DNA from: Pholis gunnellus
Taxonomy: Eukaryota > Chordata > Actinopteri > Perciformes > Pholidae
Reading direction: 5' to 3'
DNA: 64,000 bases
NCBI GenBank assembly: GCA_910591455.2
Contig: OU342809.1
Span: forward strand, 18,393,427 to 18,457,426
Position 1 is the stretch's first letter. Each line of letters begins with the position of its first letter. The notes beneath the pieces are model-generated. The model worked only from the letters and a program-made list of their open reading frames with translations, was not told where the DNA came from and did no database searches. Positions 13,001-25,549 of this stretch are shown piece by piece. Position numbers and translations under genes: made by a program.

Positions 13001-16000
13001 AGTCCACGCTGTTTCAATTAGCACACTTCTGATTGTAGAGGCAGAACTCAGACGATTGATCAAGTCTGTCTCTCTTCTTCTCTTTCTCTGCCTCGTTGCC
13101 CAAAAGACCCTTTTAAAATATTCAGGTAGATTATGAATTGTTACACCCATATCTATTTATATCTCCTTTATTGACAGTATTACATTTATATGGAGTCAAG
13201 GTGAGGGATTTAATTTAAGACTCTTGCAGAACTGCTGAGAATATTTAGAAGACTGATTAAGGACCAATGATTCATATGATGAACACGTTTTAGGGTGGAA
13301 AAGTTTAACGCAGGATAACTCTATTATGGATTTGCTGCGTTTTGCTGCTATTTGCCATTCTGAGCAAATCCAGGAACATTTCAATAAGTTTTAAGAGCTA
13401 TGGTCTCACTAAGTGACTAATAATTGTGGCGTTACCTTGTTTTGGAAATTCAAAGCTACGTCTGGCACATCGCTCCCCTGATGTCACGTCAGTCTGCTTA
13501 GTGCTGTCAGCTTGTGTTTGAGAGAGGGCTGATTTCTCTCTTTCCCCTTCCCTCTCAGGCGGGGAACATAAAAGGGAGGATGTTTATGATGGACGGGCAG
13601 CTTTTTAAAGAGAGGCATCACAGGGTGTTGGATGGGAGGGATCCGAATCAGGACGGCTGTGATGTGACGAGACAGACAGGAACATCCTTCTCCTTCGTGT
13701 CGAGATGTCAAGCAGGGGGAGTCTTAGCAGAGTAGACAGTATCATCACTCTCCCAAGTGAGGCAAGAATTCGCAGGGGAGGAGAGAAGTAAAGGGACAGT
13801 GGTGCAGAGCGGGCGTCGTCTCTGGCGTGTTGGCCTGACGTTCGTGTCAGGTTGGGCTTCTTTCTTTGTTATCTTGTACTTTTGCTTATTCTTTGTTACC
13901 TTGCTCATATTATACTTCTGGAGATATACGTTTTCTTTTCATGTAAATATCACGTCGACGTAAATATCATCGGTGTACAACAATAACACCGTTTGTATCT
14001 GTAAAAACAAAGTAAAATACCCCAAACTGATACATTGACCTGATACTGTGTATGTGTGAAATAATCTTACAGGAATAGTTGAATAGGTTTATCAGCTTTC
14101 TTGCAGAGAATTAGATGAGAACATTGATACCAGTGAATGAGCGTATTTCCCAAATGCCAAACTATTGCTTTGAAGATATAATAACAGGTAAGGTGGCATG
14201 AAAAGGTAATACTTTGGATATAAATTGCTCTTGTTTTATTCATCCCTTACGCGCCGTTAAACTTTACATGTATGGCTCATGTCTGTGGACGCATTTTGAG
14301 AGGTGCTTCTTCCTATTGAATTACGGCTGAAAGACATTCCAGTCTTAGAAATAATCTGCATAAATTTACACCTTTTAAAAATGTGCAGGTTCTGTCTCCC
14401 TCTTCCTCTTATCCTGTTTGGTAATTAGCCTTTGACCCCCCTGGGCTCACGCAGCCGTGAAGATTGAAGGACAGAGATAGTTTTGTCGGTGGATTTGACA
14501 TCGAAATTTCTCATCAGCCTGAAATGTTGAGGGCAGAGCTCCCAATTTATTACATTATAGAGCACATCTTGTAGCACTATCACTTATGAAGTAAGTGTCA
14601 AGCAGAATTTGGCTTTGACTGTCGTGCCAACTCCATTTACCTGGGTTTTACAGCGTGCCCCTTGACTTTGCCATGTGTGGAGAATCACTCGACGCTGGTG
14701 ATGGGCAGTAATTCCCTTGCCTATGTGAGTGAGTGATCAGAATTCATATTAGCATCTTTACACGCTGATGGCAGCCTGTCACTCCAGGTGCCAAGTGGTC
14801 TTCTTGGACTGCAGTCAGTCACTCAGGGAGGAAGCACTGCAGCGTCCCATTTTTATCCTGCTGGAGAGGAAGAAAAATGCTTAGTTCTATCAGTTTCATC
14901 TGGAATACAGAAAATAATATTTATTTGAGTTACATAGATTTTAGGATAGAAAAATTCCCTTCTGCTTTGATATAAAACATCATATTTTATGGTACTATGT
15001 CTCCATTCCTGTGATGTGTATGTTGGCAGTATGGACATCCTTTTTTGTGCATTTTCAAAGCATTTCAGTACAGCTCTCTATGTACATTTTCTATTAGCAG
15101 TCTCTGATTCTGTTGTATTGGTTTCTCTGTCTGTAATACCATGAGATTAATGACACTGTCACACACTTGTGAAGCGTCCTTAACTAAGATTCAGCAGCAT
15201 AATGTCCACTCCATCTTTGTTTCATTTTTCCCATTCAAAAGGCATTCCAATCAGCATTAGGCCATCTTGAATCCCTCCTCGTTCTGGCTACTGCGCAGCG
15301 ATGGTGCCAGTGTTGGAGGGGGAATGTTTTTGCCAAACAGATGGAAAAGCATCACTGTGTTGCACACACACAGACACACATACTTTCCTCTTGGTGATTT
15401 CACGGCCTGCATTGACATTCAGCCATTCATTACAAAGTGAATTAATGTGCCAGAGTTGCAGTTTCCCCTTAAAAACAGATGTTACCGGAACATCTAATTA
15501 AGCGATACACCAAATCATTGCCTCTCGGTCATCGCCAGCCATTTTACTTCTGTGTAGGAAGGTCCCTTTTCAGAGGCATCTCAACATACTGTACAGTAAA
15601 GCTGTATCTCATCTGCATTGGGCTAGGTAGGTGTTGTGGCTGCGACCTCGGTGCCCAATAACCTAAATCACCGTTTAAATTATTCACACAATAACGACAC
15701 CGGAGCACTCCATTATGAACGTTATTGCTGAGAAATGGGCTCGGCTGAGGTGAAGGATGAGTCTTATCTTTCGCTGTCAGTCGGGGCATTAGTCATGGTA
15801 ACGGGTCCCTCAGACCTGTGTTCGGGGTTTTCATAGAGCTTTACATAGCAGATTCATCACAGATCACTAGCTGATGTCAACGTCCTAACAATGAGATGAG
15901 ATGACCGTCTTAAGCTGTTCAGCTTCAGTATTGTAATTTAAGATCTGGATGATGCAGTGTGTGGATATAGGCATGTGATCTGTGAGACAGTGTCAGTTTA

Positions 16001-19000
16001 ATCTAAACTATATGCTGTCAAAATTGGGCTGAATTCACAACTGCCCTACTGTGACTGTTAACATCTACATTTACTGTGGCTCGGGAGTAAACGAAACTTC
16101 ACAGACAGAAAAAACTTTCCATTTGAGCCAAACAAGACAGAAGAACGGAAAGTGTTTTCTCTGTCATTGCTCTTTTTTTCCTCTCCGTCAAGAAGCCAAA
16201 CTCAATTTATGTCAAACAAGGTTTAAAGGACCTTGGGATTAAAGCCATAAACTGGCTGCTGTCAGACCTGAAGCCCTGCTAACAATTTAGTGCCAAACTG
16301 GCGTTGTTCAATATAATTTCATATTATATCATGTCACGACACAGTGACAGCTACACATCAGCCCAGTCACAGCTGGTTTGCCCTGAAGAACTCCTCCGAT
16401 GTCGGCTCCAATCGAAGCTGACTCCACTTTGCTCTGATCTGAAATGGGAAATCTATCTGAAGTACTCTGCGGGGAGCGGCTACAGCTTTTGGTAACGAAT
16501 GCTAACAGGTCGATCAGGTAATGAGAAGAGATATTTGGGTGGGTGGGTGTGTAGTGGGGGGGACTGGTGCTGTAATGGGCCTGCCAAAAGCCTTCACTGG
16601 CTCCATTATAACGGCTACAGACAGTGCTAATGGAGTACTCACCTATACAGAGATACAAAACAGCTACAGTGAAATCAACAGCATACGACTGGAGTGCTTC
16701 TCCTTTTTGCCGCAAATGTGTTTGCGATGCCAATTAAGCTCAGTCCTATTTAAAGGCAGGCTGTCCACGTTAATGCGGACACATTCATAAACACCGTTTA
16801 TGTGTCAAAAGTTTTCCGTGAACACCTGCATTTTCAAATTGCTATCTTGAATTCTGCCATCCACATGAAAATGCCAACACATCAGACAAATGTTTGAGTC
16901 TCTTCTATCGGGCACATTCTGGCAACTTGAATAAAAAGCTTTAGGCAATTTCTGCCAAGCAGCTTTCCACCTTTTTAAAGTGTTGTGAAACAAGCATGGG
17001 GAGCAGTGTGCCAGCAAGACCTTCAACAACAGATCCTTTTATTTTTAAATCACATGGAAACCATTCCTACGCCTTTTCAGGCCAAGAGTGATGTTTTTAA
17101 ATGATCCGTATCGGAGAAAAGCAACAGAATATGTGGGTTTTATACGCTCACAGCAGAATAAGAGGGATCAGATCGGAATTGTCTTCTAAAATTGTTAAAT
17201 ATTAAATACATTACAAGACGTCTTACACGTCCATCTGGCATGGCCCAATCTTCTTCTTCTGCTGAGCTGGATGGCAGTTGGCATTTATAAATGTCTTATT
17301 ATATCGCTATCTGTTCCTCAATGTAGTGCATGTGTGTGAAAAGTGAGAATCACTAGCGGTGCCTGAAAGGTTATCCCAGTAATTTAAAAGGCCTTGGCCC
17401 AGCACTCATTTTAAAGTCCTGTAAAAACCTTACACTGTTCGTCGCTGTTGCTATCTGTGAGTCCTTTTAAGTTGAACCTCTAGAGCAGAGAGCGATAGAA
17501 GGGATGTGAGGCTGTGGCAGCAGAAGGACGACGGGACAATTTGTACAATCGGAGGAGAAGGCAGAGAAGGAGAGTGACATAGGGAGGGTGAAACCTCCAC
17601 GTGTTTGATGGTGATTGGAGACATCACTTACACAAACAATGAGGCGGCGGATGACAACATCTTCTGGATGACGAGTGTGTTTGTGAAGGCTGTCCTCACA
17701 CAACGAAATGGCACTTTGAATCACCCTCACACGGCAAACGTGTACGCATAATGACACGCACAAACACATCTAAACACACATGCACGCACAAATAGATTTC
17801 ACTTCACATTTTCCAGCCTGATGTCATATAAAGCATGGAACTACAAGAGGTGGGGAGACACGGGGTCACTTTGTAGGAGGGGGGGGGGGATACGGCTTGT
17901 TTGTCAATTGATATACGAGTGCTCAAGGGAGACACAAAAATGCAGGTGTTGGAGTCTTAGAATCAGAAAGATGAGCACATCTGTAACATGTTTAAAAAAA
18001 ACTCTGCTCAGTCTGCTCTACTCCTTCCTCTCTCCAACCTCGCTTACTCTTTCTGTCTTTCTCGCCCAAACATAAATAGTTTTGACAACTCACTGGTCTA
18101 TGGCCATTCCACAGCACAATCCTTTCATTCGCCTTCCACTTTAGGGTAATGTGATTTTGCACAGTGGAAGCGAAAGCTCTCGCACATCCAGGACCGGGGA
18201 TCAGTGAGCGGAGCAGACAGACCCCATGTGGCTGGCACATTGAGAGGTGTTCAAGACATAAAAGACAATGTGGTGGCTCCTGTTCTCATTGAGGTCCTCA
18301 AACAGAATTCACTGAGCCACTTTAATGTACAATTCAGAAGAGGAAGAAGTGGACAAAGTACACAGGAAACTATTTCTTTCTACAATGTCCAAACCAGAGG
18401 ACACCCAAAATGAATTTCCAGTAATGTGAATGCTATGTTTGCTGTCTCAGTGTGATTTATGTTAGTTCAAAAGTTCTACAAAATATTTGTTTTAACAGTA
18501 TTTAGTACTGGTTAGTTTATTAGTGGCCCTGAGGGTGAAGGCAAGACATTTCACAAAACATAATGATACTCCCGATTACATAATCCAAAAGTTAAGTTAA
18601 AGTACAGATAAAGAAAATAAAAACATCCTTAGGGAATTTTCAATAAAAATGTCTGAATTGAAAAACTCAGCTAATCTGTTTCACATCAGGACTGTGTGGG
18701 TGTGATTTGAGACCAATAGATTGACAGTATCTATACAACATCAGCAAACAACCCCCAAACATTTGAATAAATTCTGTTTTAAATGTAGCCAGAGAAAAGA
18801 CCACAGACAATATAATACAGAAATCTCTCATACGAAATAACCCAAACTGTTGTAACTTAACTTGTAAAGGACCTCATTGCTCATGATAAGAAGGTGATTG
18901 AGAATATAGGTTTACTGGGCCTTAAAGCCCTGTCTAGTGCAATGTTAATAATTATAAAAGTTATTTATTTTAAAACATAAAAAAATGAAGTAAAGTTATC

Positions 19001-20970
19001 ACCAGAATGTGAAGGGGTTACAGTGTTAACATTATCACATAACCGGGCCGTGCGTTTTGGTGCATGCCTAATGGCCGGCGCTCTGCACTACGCTCATACG
19101 ATTTTGATGAATAAATTGAGATTAAATTAATAAAATAATAAGAATAATGTGACAAAAGAAAGTCTATGTTACTCATTTGCTCAGGCTTCGAAATGCTCTA
19201 CATGTGGAATTCAGGCTGAATAATCAGAACAACTTATTAAAATAGTATTTGCTTCATATGATTTATGCTCATTGTACTTAATTCTTTTTTGTGATGCAAC
19301 CCATTATAACGTTTGCTATTTTGCTTGCTTTCTGAGCGCTTGTTTTGAATTACTGCCATATAATTTACTCTCACGGTTGTTGCTATTTGTGATTATTTCT
19401 CTCTCCACATCTTTCACTCGTGACTAAAGAGCAGTCAAATGTGTTTGATCACTGGAGAAAAAGGTCTGCCGCTTTTTCTTGCCCTTTCCACAGAGAGGTC
19501 AAAGTGCACAGTCCCACACACAACAGCACCACTGGAGGTGATCATTTTTCAGTGCTCAGTGGAGCAGATGATGCGAACGTGGGGCTTGAACTCAGTCCTT
19601 TATGTCAGACTACAGTGCATCGTGTTGCCGGGTTATAAGGATTAGGTTGTAGTTTCTTATTTTACTTACACTATATTGCACTCTTAGTTATTACCTCACA
19701 GTCCACTGCTACCACACAAGCTGTCCTCTACCCCACGTCTCCTCCTCAGGTGTGGTCCTGCCAGATACAGCCCATCAACTGTGCAATCCACCATATTCGG
19801 CTGCCAGGCTAATAAATGGCTTGTGTCAGAGGCAGTGTCAGTCTATTGGTTGCTCATTTTGAGTTTGTCGAGGGGTTGGAGTGGAGCTTTGCATTCTCCG
19901 CCGCTCTGCTCAGTGACTGGCAAAGTCCTGACTTTATTGATTTCTTTCTTCACTGCTCTTTGTCAAAATATCCAACTGCAGACCTTAAAGACCCCCGCCA
20001 TTGCTCGACATCTGCAGCCACACACGGCTCCTCTTCTAATGGTCGACTCCTGCACTTTGTTTCTTGAAGGGGGGAGGAAGGGATGATAGGCTGTGTGAGC
20101 GGAAGATGATTGGAGAACACAATCTAAAGCCTCGGCAGCTCTCTCTCTCTCCCTGTTTTTCTCTGTATCTCACTCTCTCTCTTTCCGTTCTGACACAGAG
20201 AAAATATTGTACACTGACTGGCTCCCATTGAATCCACGTTGTGATTCATCGCCCAATTTCAAACTGCCAAGCAGCTAAATTGCACCAGGTCTGCCAAAAT
20301 TCATCCCAGGAACACGCAGGAGATGTGAAAAATTAAATGTCATCGTGGCACAGTGGAAAACTTTCACCTCTCATCGAGCAGAATATGCTCGCTTCATTCT
20401 GTACTGATGGATGATGGCCCGGGGCTATACTTAACCTACTTAGTAATGTCATGTACCGCAGAATGTGTTTACTTTTGAAAAATAGTGAGAAAACATAAAC
20501 TCTATCAGAGCTTGACATCTACGCATTCTTCCTCCAAATAAAGTGGCTTTTTATGTTGATGCAGGAATGAATTTTCCCCCTCATCAGACTTGTTTGCTGT
20601 ATATCATGTACTGAACGCTGGAGGTGTAAAATAATGTAGGCGAGATGAAAAGACAGATACTGTTTCTAAATATTAAGGGATATCTGTTAGACTTCAATAC
20701 TTCAATATCCGGATAAACTGGGGGTGATTCAAATTTTTACTCACATGATTACTCTTTAGTGGCAAATTTGAAGGAAAATAATGCTGTCCAGACATTTTGA
20801 AGGGATAAAGGTACATTATTGAGCGTGAACGAGAGAGGGTGAGAGACAATGGGCTGAAAAGCAGAGAAAGGATGAGGTTGGGAGGCTGGGAGAGGGTAGG
20901 AGGGCTGAGCGATGACTGGCTACTTTAGCAATTAAAATGTGGGGCAAAGACACAGAGGCTTGGTTTGACC
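10060..20970. other. Non-coding DNA
   Basis: No exon was recognised over about 11 kb. It holds one teleost repeat fragment (14,070-14,155), a CTC-rich patch near 12,340-12,365 and an AT-rich part at 18,420-19,400. Much of 10.3-17 kb is complex non-repetitive sequence that could include regulatory elements. Confidence 0.55.
14070..14155 (+). repeat. Fragment of a common teleost interspersed repeat
   Basis: Contains CAGCTTTCTTGCAGAGAATT then AGATGAGAACATTGATACCA, matching from memory a high-copy fish repeat whose consensus has 'TTTCTTGCxGAGAGTTAGATGAGAAGATTGATACCA'-like sequence. A second copy is at 25,298-25,460. Confidence 0.45.
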
Positions 20971-20979
20971 GAGAGACTG

Positions 20980-21110
20980 CACCATTCATCATCCCAGCTG
21001 CCATAAAGCAGCAGTAGATGGAATCTTTGATTTGAGCTTCACAGGAACATAAATCAAAATCCAAACCATGGCCTGTCAGGGCCATCGCCAGAATAACCCA
21101 TTTGAGAGAG
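20980..21110. other. Candidate conserved non-coding element
   Basis: Complex block containing CATTCATCATCCCAGCTGCC, TTTGATTTGAGC and GGCCTGTCAGG (21,070-21,080), followed by purine-rich DNA and a CA repeat. Confidence 0.25.
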
Positions 21111-21184
21111 GGAGAAAGAGGAAGAGAGGGGCGGTAAGGTTGGAGAGAGTAAAGGTAGTTACTTTTCAGGCTTTGCACTCGCAT

Positions 21185-21185
<1 letters not shown>

Positions 21186-21221
<36 letters not shown>
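21186..21221. repeat. (CA)n microsatellite
   Basis: Pure CA, with a short second CA stretch around 21,243. Confidence 0.95.
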
Positions 21222-21223
<2 letters not shown>

Positions 21224-21569
21224 GACAGATACGGTTTAAAGACACACACACACCTTTGTCCCTCCATATGTATTTGAAGTTTAGACGCAGCTGCCTCACA
21301 CCGCGGCACAATATCGAATCCAGGGATCATTGATCAAGTGGCTGGGTCCTGTCAGTGGCCAGTGGTGTGCCTGACCCGCCCCGCCCTGCCAACATCTCCC
21401 CGTCCACCCCCCTCCCTTCTTCATACTCTTGAATACAAGGCAGAGAACAAGGAAGTGAGGTCATGCCGCGTGTACACCAATCCATCTAAATAGCATGACA
21501 ACGACAGCTAATAAATCATTCATTCATTGTTTAATCTATTGTCTGCCCGGGCAAAAGTCATGTGGCTGA

Positions 21570-21850
21570 TATGAAGACAGATTTACCCCATGCAGGTGGG
21601 GCCCATTGGAGAGGGATTTTTACTGTTACTGGTTTCCTTATCAATTAGTAATGTGTTCATTATACCTTGGAGCAATTAAAACCACTAATGATTGAAATAA
21701 CATGGAGGGTCTTTTATCAAGTCAGTGCCAAAGTAATTTAAGCCAATTTAGTCATACATTTTATTTTCGCTGGAGGCTTCAGGGTTTCAAATATTGTGAT
21801 TTACTGGTGCATTGTGGAAGTTGACTGAAAGATGAATGATCGCTCATCCA
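21570..21850. other. Candidate conserved non-coding element
   Basis: Long non-repetitive stretch with dense TAAT/ATTA cores (ATCAATTAGTAATG, GCAATTAAAACCACTAATGA, AAGTAATTTAAGCC), typical in style of developmental enhancers. No open frame of interest. Confidence 0.3.
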
Positions 21851-22794
21851 CAAGTTATTTCAACATTATGTTCACCTGCACATATGCAGAAGTGACTCTG
21901 ATAATATATTCATTTGGGAGGGCAGGGAGGGTTGGGGGATGTGGGTGAGGCTCTCGACTCCCTTGCAAGGTCAGGGAAGGTTCACTTTAAATGCAACGCA
22001 CAATCCCAGAGGGATGAATATTTAGGTTCATCTTCTCCACTGTGAGCCCATGTCTAATTCATTATAATTACAGAAAATCTAAGTGAAGGCAGCGTGTTAT
22101 GAGCAGAGGTAACAACCCTAACATAACCCTATTACGGTGGGGTTACGTTTCCCCCAGTGCGGAATCAATGTAAAACACGTGACCTGAAACAGCTCAGGAC
22201 AGGTTAATGAGGCTACATTTGGGATATGCATCTCATTACGGCAGCCAGAGGGAAGGTCACCAAACACCCCTGTTTACCTTAGCCCGCCGCTTCTCAGACC
22301 CGTCCTTGAAAACCAGGGCGAAATGTACCAAAACAGCAGCAAATCATAACGTTGTTATGGTATGACTCGGATACAAAAACCACTGAAGCTCACATTCCAT
22401 TTGTGAAAGGTCCTGTGTGCGTGTCCCAGGGCGATCACGACCGCCATGTTTGACCTGTTGTTAAAGCGACGATAGCAATTGTTTTACGCCAGATGAGTCT
22501 GATACACAATATGATTTAGAAGCCATAAAAAGCGATGAGGTAGTGTTGATCTCTCAGACAGCTATCATCGCTGATGAATGATTGAACTCGGGACGGTCTT
22601 GAAGCCGACGATGGGAGGCCATGAGAGGGTGCATGTTCATTTATGTGGCGCCGTATAGCAGCCAAAAGCGGTGTGTGGCACTCCTGTCTTTGCCCGCATG
22701 CGGAGCGTGGCATTAGTTAGAGTGTGTAAAGCCCTACCAGTCAGACGGGAGATGGGTTGAGGGAGATGAATGGGAGGCAGGTTCACTTTATTAC

Positions 22795-23065
22795 TGTCAC
22801 TCTGCTCTCTCCCAGTCTGCCTCAACCTCCCCACTACCACCCATCCATTAATCACATGTTACTGCCTCCTCCCTCCCTCTCTCACTGTCTATTTCTCCTC
22901 CCTCCACCTTTCTACTCCTCCTCCATCACTCCAGCTATCCATCTCTCCTTCTATCGTTCACAATTGCATCACTTTTTTCCTAACTCTCACTTACTTCTCT
23001 CCTCACACCCCCTTTCTATCATTCTATCAAGTCCGGAGTGTCTCTAGTTTGCTACTCCCTCTCTA
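22795..23065. repeat. Pyrimidine-rich low-complexity tract
   Basis: Plus strand dominated by C and T, with repeated CTCC and TCTCC words. Open frames through it are a by-product of base composition. Confidence 0.8.
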
Positions 23066-23429
23066 ATATTGAGGCCATCTCAGACTTTAACATCAAATTA
23101 TGGAATTATGTTAGAAAAATTAACCTCTAATATGACATACATCAATATTAATAAGAAAAGCCTCTTCTGCTTGACTGGGATGCAACAGCTTTTTGTCATT
23201 TTATAGTTTGTGTGCAAAGTCTTTCCTGAGTACAATGACTACTAGCTACTTTCAAACATTACGAAATGGAGTTTCACTGTCAAGATTTAAGGAATGTGTT
23301 ACTTGTAAAGGAACAATTTGCAGTTCTGTCCGATGAAAAAACTCCAGCTATATAAACAGGAAGTCACAAGCTGTAACACAAACGCTTACATTTCCGGGCA
23401 CCAAAGTCCCTGAAGAAAACCCTTCATTT

Positions 23430-23672
23430 TACTGCAGCAGGGTGTGGCGGTCTGCTACGCGCGGTCCTGGTTCTCCCCATGACTCCCTTCCCTCCAGCGG
23501 GCCCAGCAATACAATCCGGGCCTCCAGCAGTGTGGTGTCGGTGTTGGCTCCTAGCGGGCACCGGTGGAGCAGCGAGGAGAAGCTCTGCTCCTGGCCGGAG
23601 GAGGAGGCGCTGCTGAGGGAAGCCAGATACGGGTCTGACCACGGCGGGCTGGTTGATGCAGGAGGCCCCATT
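23430..23672 (-). pseudogene. Unidentified GC-rich open frame, possible gene fragment
   Basis: An 80-codon minus-strand frame with a protein-like composition: SSSGQEQSFSSLLHRC, then GANTDTTLLEARIVLLGP, then GRESWGE, ending HTLLQ and TAA. The RIVLLGxxxGRES stretch faintly recalls the first motif of GIMAP-type GTPases (RIVLLGxxGxGKS), but the essential Lys is absent. No matching splice signals or neighbouring exons were found. It may be a decayed gene piece, part of a repeat, or chance. Confidence 0.15.
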
Positions 23673-25297
23673 GGAGTTCTGAGCCAAATGGAGTTTCTGG
23701 TGAACCTGCATCATTTTACCTGATATTTCGTGGAATCCGACCCGGTGGCACCAATGACAAGCATTAAGATTAATATAAAAACAGCCAATTTACTTATGTC
23801 GGTCATATAAAAACAAAAAATTGAGACTGTTTCACAACCAGTTAAAAGTTCGTCATGGTAACTTTAATGTTTGGGTTAATTTTATGCAATGAACTTTGAA
23901 TTTAACGCAACAAAGCAGCGTTTTGATCAAATGGCCGGTCAAATACTTAGACCATATTTCATATTACCTGCTGTCAGATGTTAGCTTTGTCTAGTTTTGC
24001 TAACATTAGCTTTGTCACTTATTTAGCAAAAACTAATCTGACCCTTTGTTTTGTGCGTATATCTCCCCATAGTATCTCCACACACGTCATAATCAGGCTC
24101 AGTTTGAACTTACAAAGAGCTGCTGCAACTGGCTACTGGTCTGTAAACATGCAGACGGTTAGAGTTGAGACACTACAGATTAGTGTGGAGCAGCAGCATT
24201 ACCTCTTCAGTGATGCCACCAGCTCTCCCTCTGTCCCAGCAGCTATCAGCCTCTCTGCAGCTCCCAAGGGCCACACGTCAGACAGTAGTGCTGTGTTGAT
24301 GCTTTTGCTACATACTGTATATATATAGCCAGCTAGCTCTGCCTCTCTGGGGTACCGAGCTGTGTGCTACTTGGATACCAGGGCTGAGGGGGAGGATAGA
24401 GGGAGGGAGAAGAGGCCCCCATAGGCCGGCCATGCCGCCGCTCCCCCGGATCTAGCGGCTAATGGGTCGGCAGGGATTTGGGGAGGGGGGTGGAGGTGGA
24501 CAGAGACGGATGGCTCCTGACAAACACACACTGACAGCCAGTGAATACAGGGCAGCCTAGCAGAAAGGTCAGAGCAGGGATGGATAAAGGACCGCTTGAC
24601 TTTCAAAGTTTCACCCTGCTTGGTGCCACCACACTGTCAGTGCGAAGAGAAAAGTGTTTACGGCTCATCAGTTGGTTTTGCTGTCACGTTAGCCGGCAGT
24701 CTTTGCTATCTACCTCTTCTTTACAATCTAAAAAGTTTGAGATTCCTCCAAACATTTACATCATATGCAGCACACAAACAGATGTGTAGTTACAGGCAAA
24801 CAATGAAAACAAATTCCAAAATGACTTTGTCTTTAATTTAATCGAATTCCAGGTGCAGCACATATATGTAATAGTGCTGACATTCTCATTAAGTCTTTAG
24901 TAAGCTGTGTACCTTCAAGGAGAAAGAACCAAATCCTCTCTAAATGAACTAATCTGATGTTCACCCTAGAGGCTCAGTTACTGTGTGTGTATGTGTTTGT
25001 GCGTAGGTGATGTGTTTATTGACTCCAGCAGAGGAGTGGATAAGACGAGAGCTTCTGACTGAAGAACACTGATCCAGTCAGATGTCACAGGCCCTCAGAA
25101 GTGCCTCTAATGGGGCCCCAGGGACTCTCTATCTCTCTTTCACCCTCTTTCTCTTTCTCTCCCTGCCTCACTAGCTCTCCACAGCCAGTCTCTCTGTGTC
25201 ATCTGCCCCTGGCACTCTGCTCCTATTACACTTTTACTTTACATGAGTAAATTACAAAACTGATGAATCTACTATGCAAAGTCTACTATCAAAGGTC

Positions 25298-25460
25298 CCT
25301 TATTTTTCTTGCTGTGAGTTAGATGAGAATATGGATGTAACTCCCATGTTTGTACAGTTTGAATACAGTTAGCTTAGCACAAAAAAAGGGGAAACAGCTT
25401 GCTTGGCTCTGTCGGAAGATGTCAAAATCGTCTCTTTTGCTTTACTAATATATAACTCTT
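25298..25460 (+). repeat. Second copy of the same teleost repeat
   Basis: Shares TTTTCTTGCTGTGAGTTAGA and TGAGAATATGGAT with the 14.1-kb copy, then continues with GTTAGCTTAGCAC, GGGGAAACAGCTTGCTTGGC and TCTGTC, the next part of the family as I remember it. Degenerate, no coding capacity. Confidence 0.5.
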
Positions 25461-25504
25461 CAAACTTTAACTTCAACTTTAACTTTCATAAGGTTTGACT
25501 CACC

Positions 25505-25549
25505 TATATAATATATATATATATATGTATAATTACATATATATATATT
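25505..25549. repeat. (AT)n tract, near-palindromic
   Basis: AT dinucleotides around a short GTATAATTAC centre; a second AT run lies at 25,734-25,751. Confidence 0.9.

Noticed and set aside
16329..16733. 134-codon minus-strand frame
   Set aside because: No recognisable domain, no splice or promoter support, and not continued by neighbouring frames.
22757..23066. Two overlapping frames of nearly 100 codons
   Set aside because: Explained by a CT-rich low-complexity tract.
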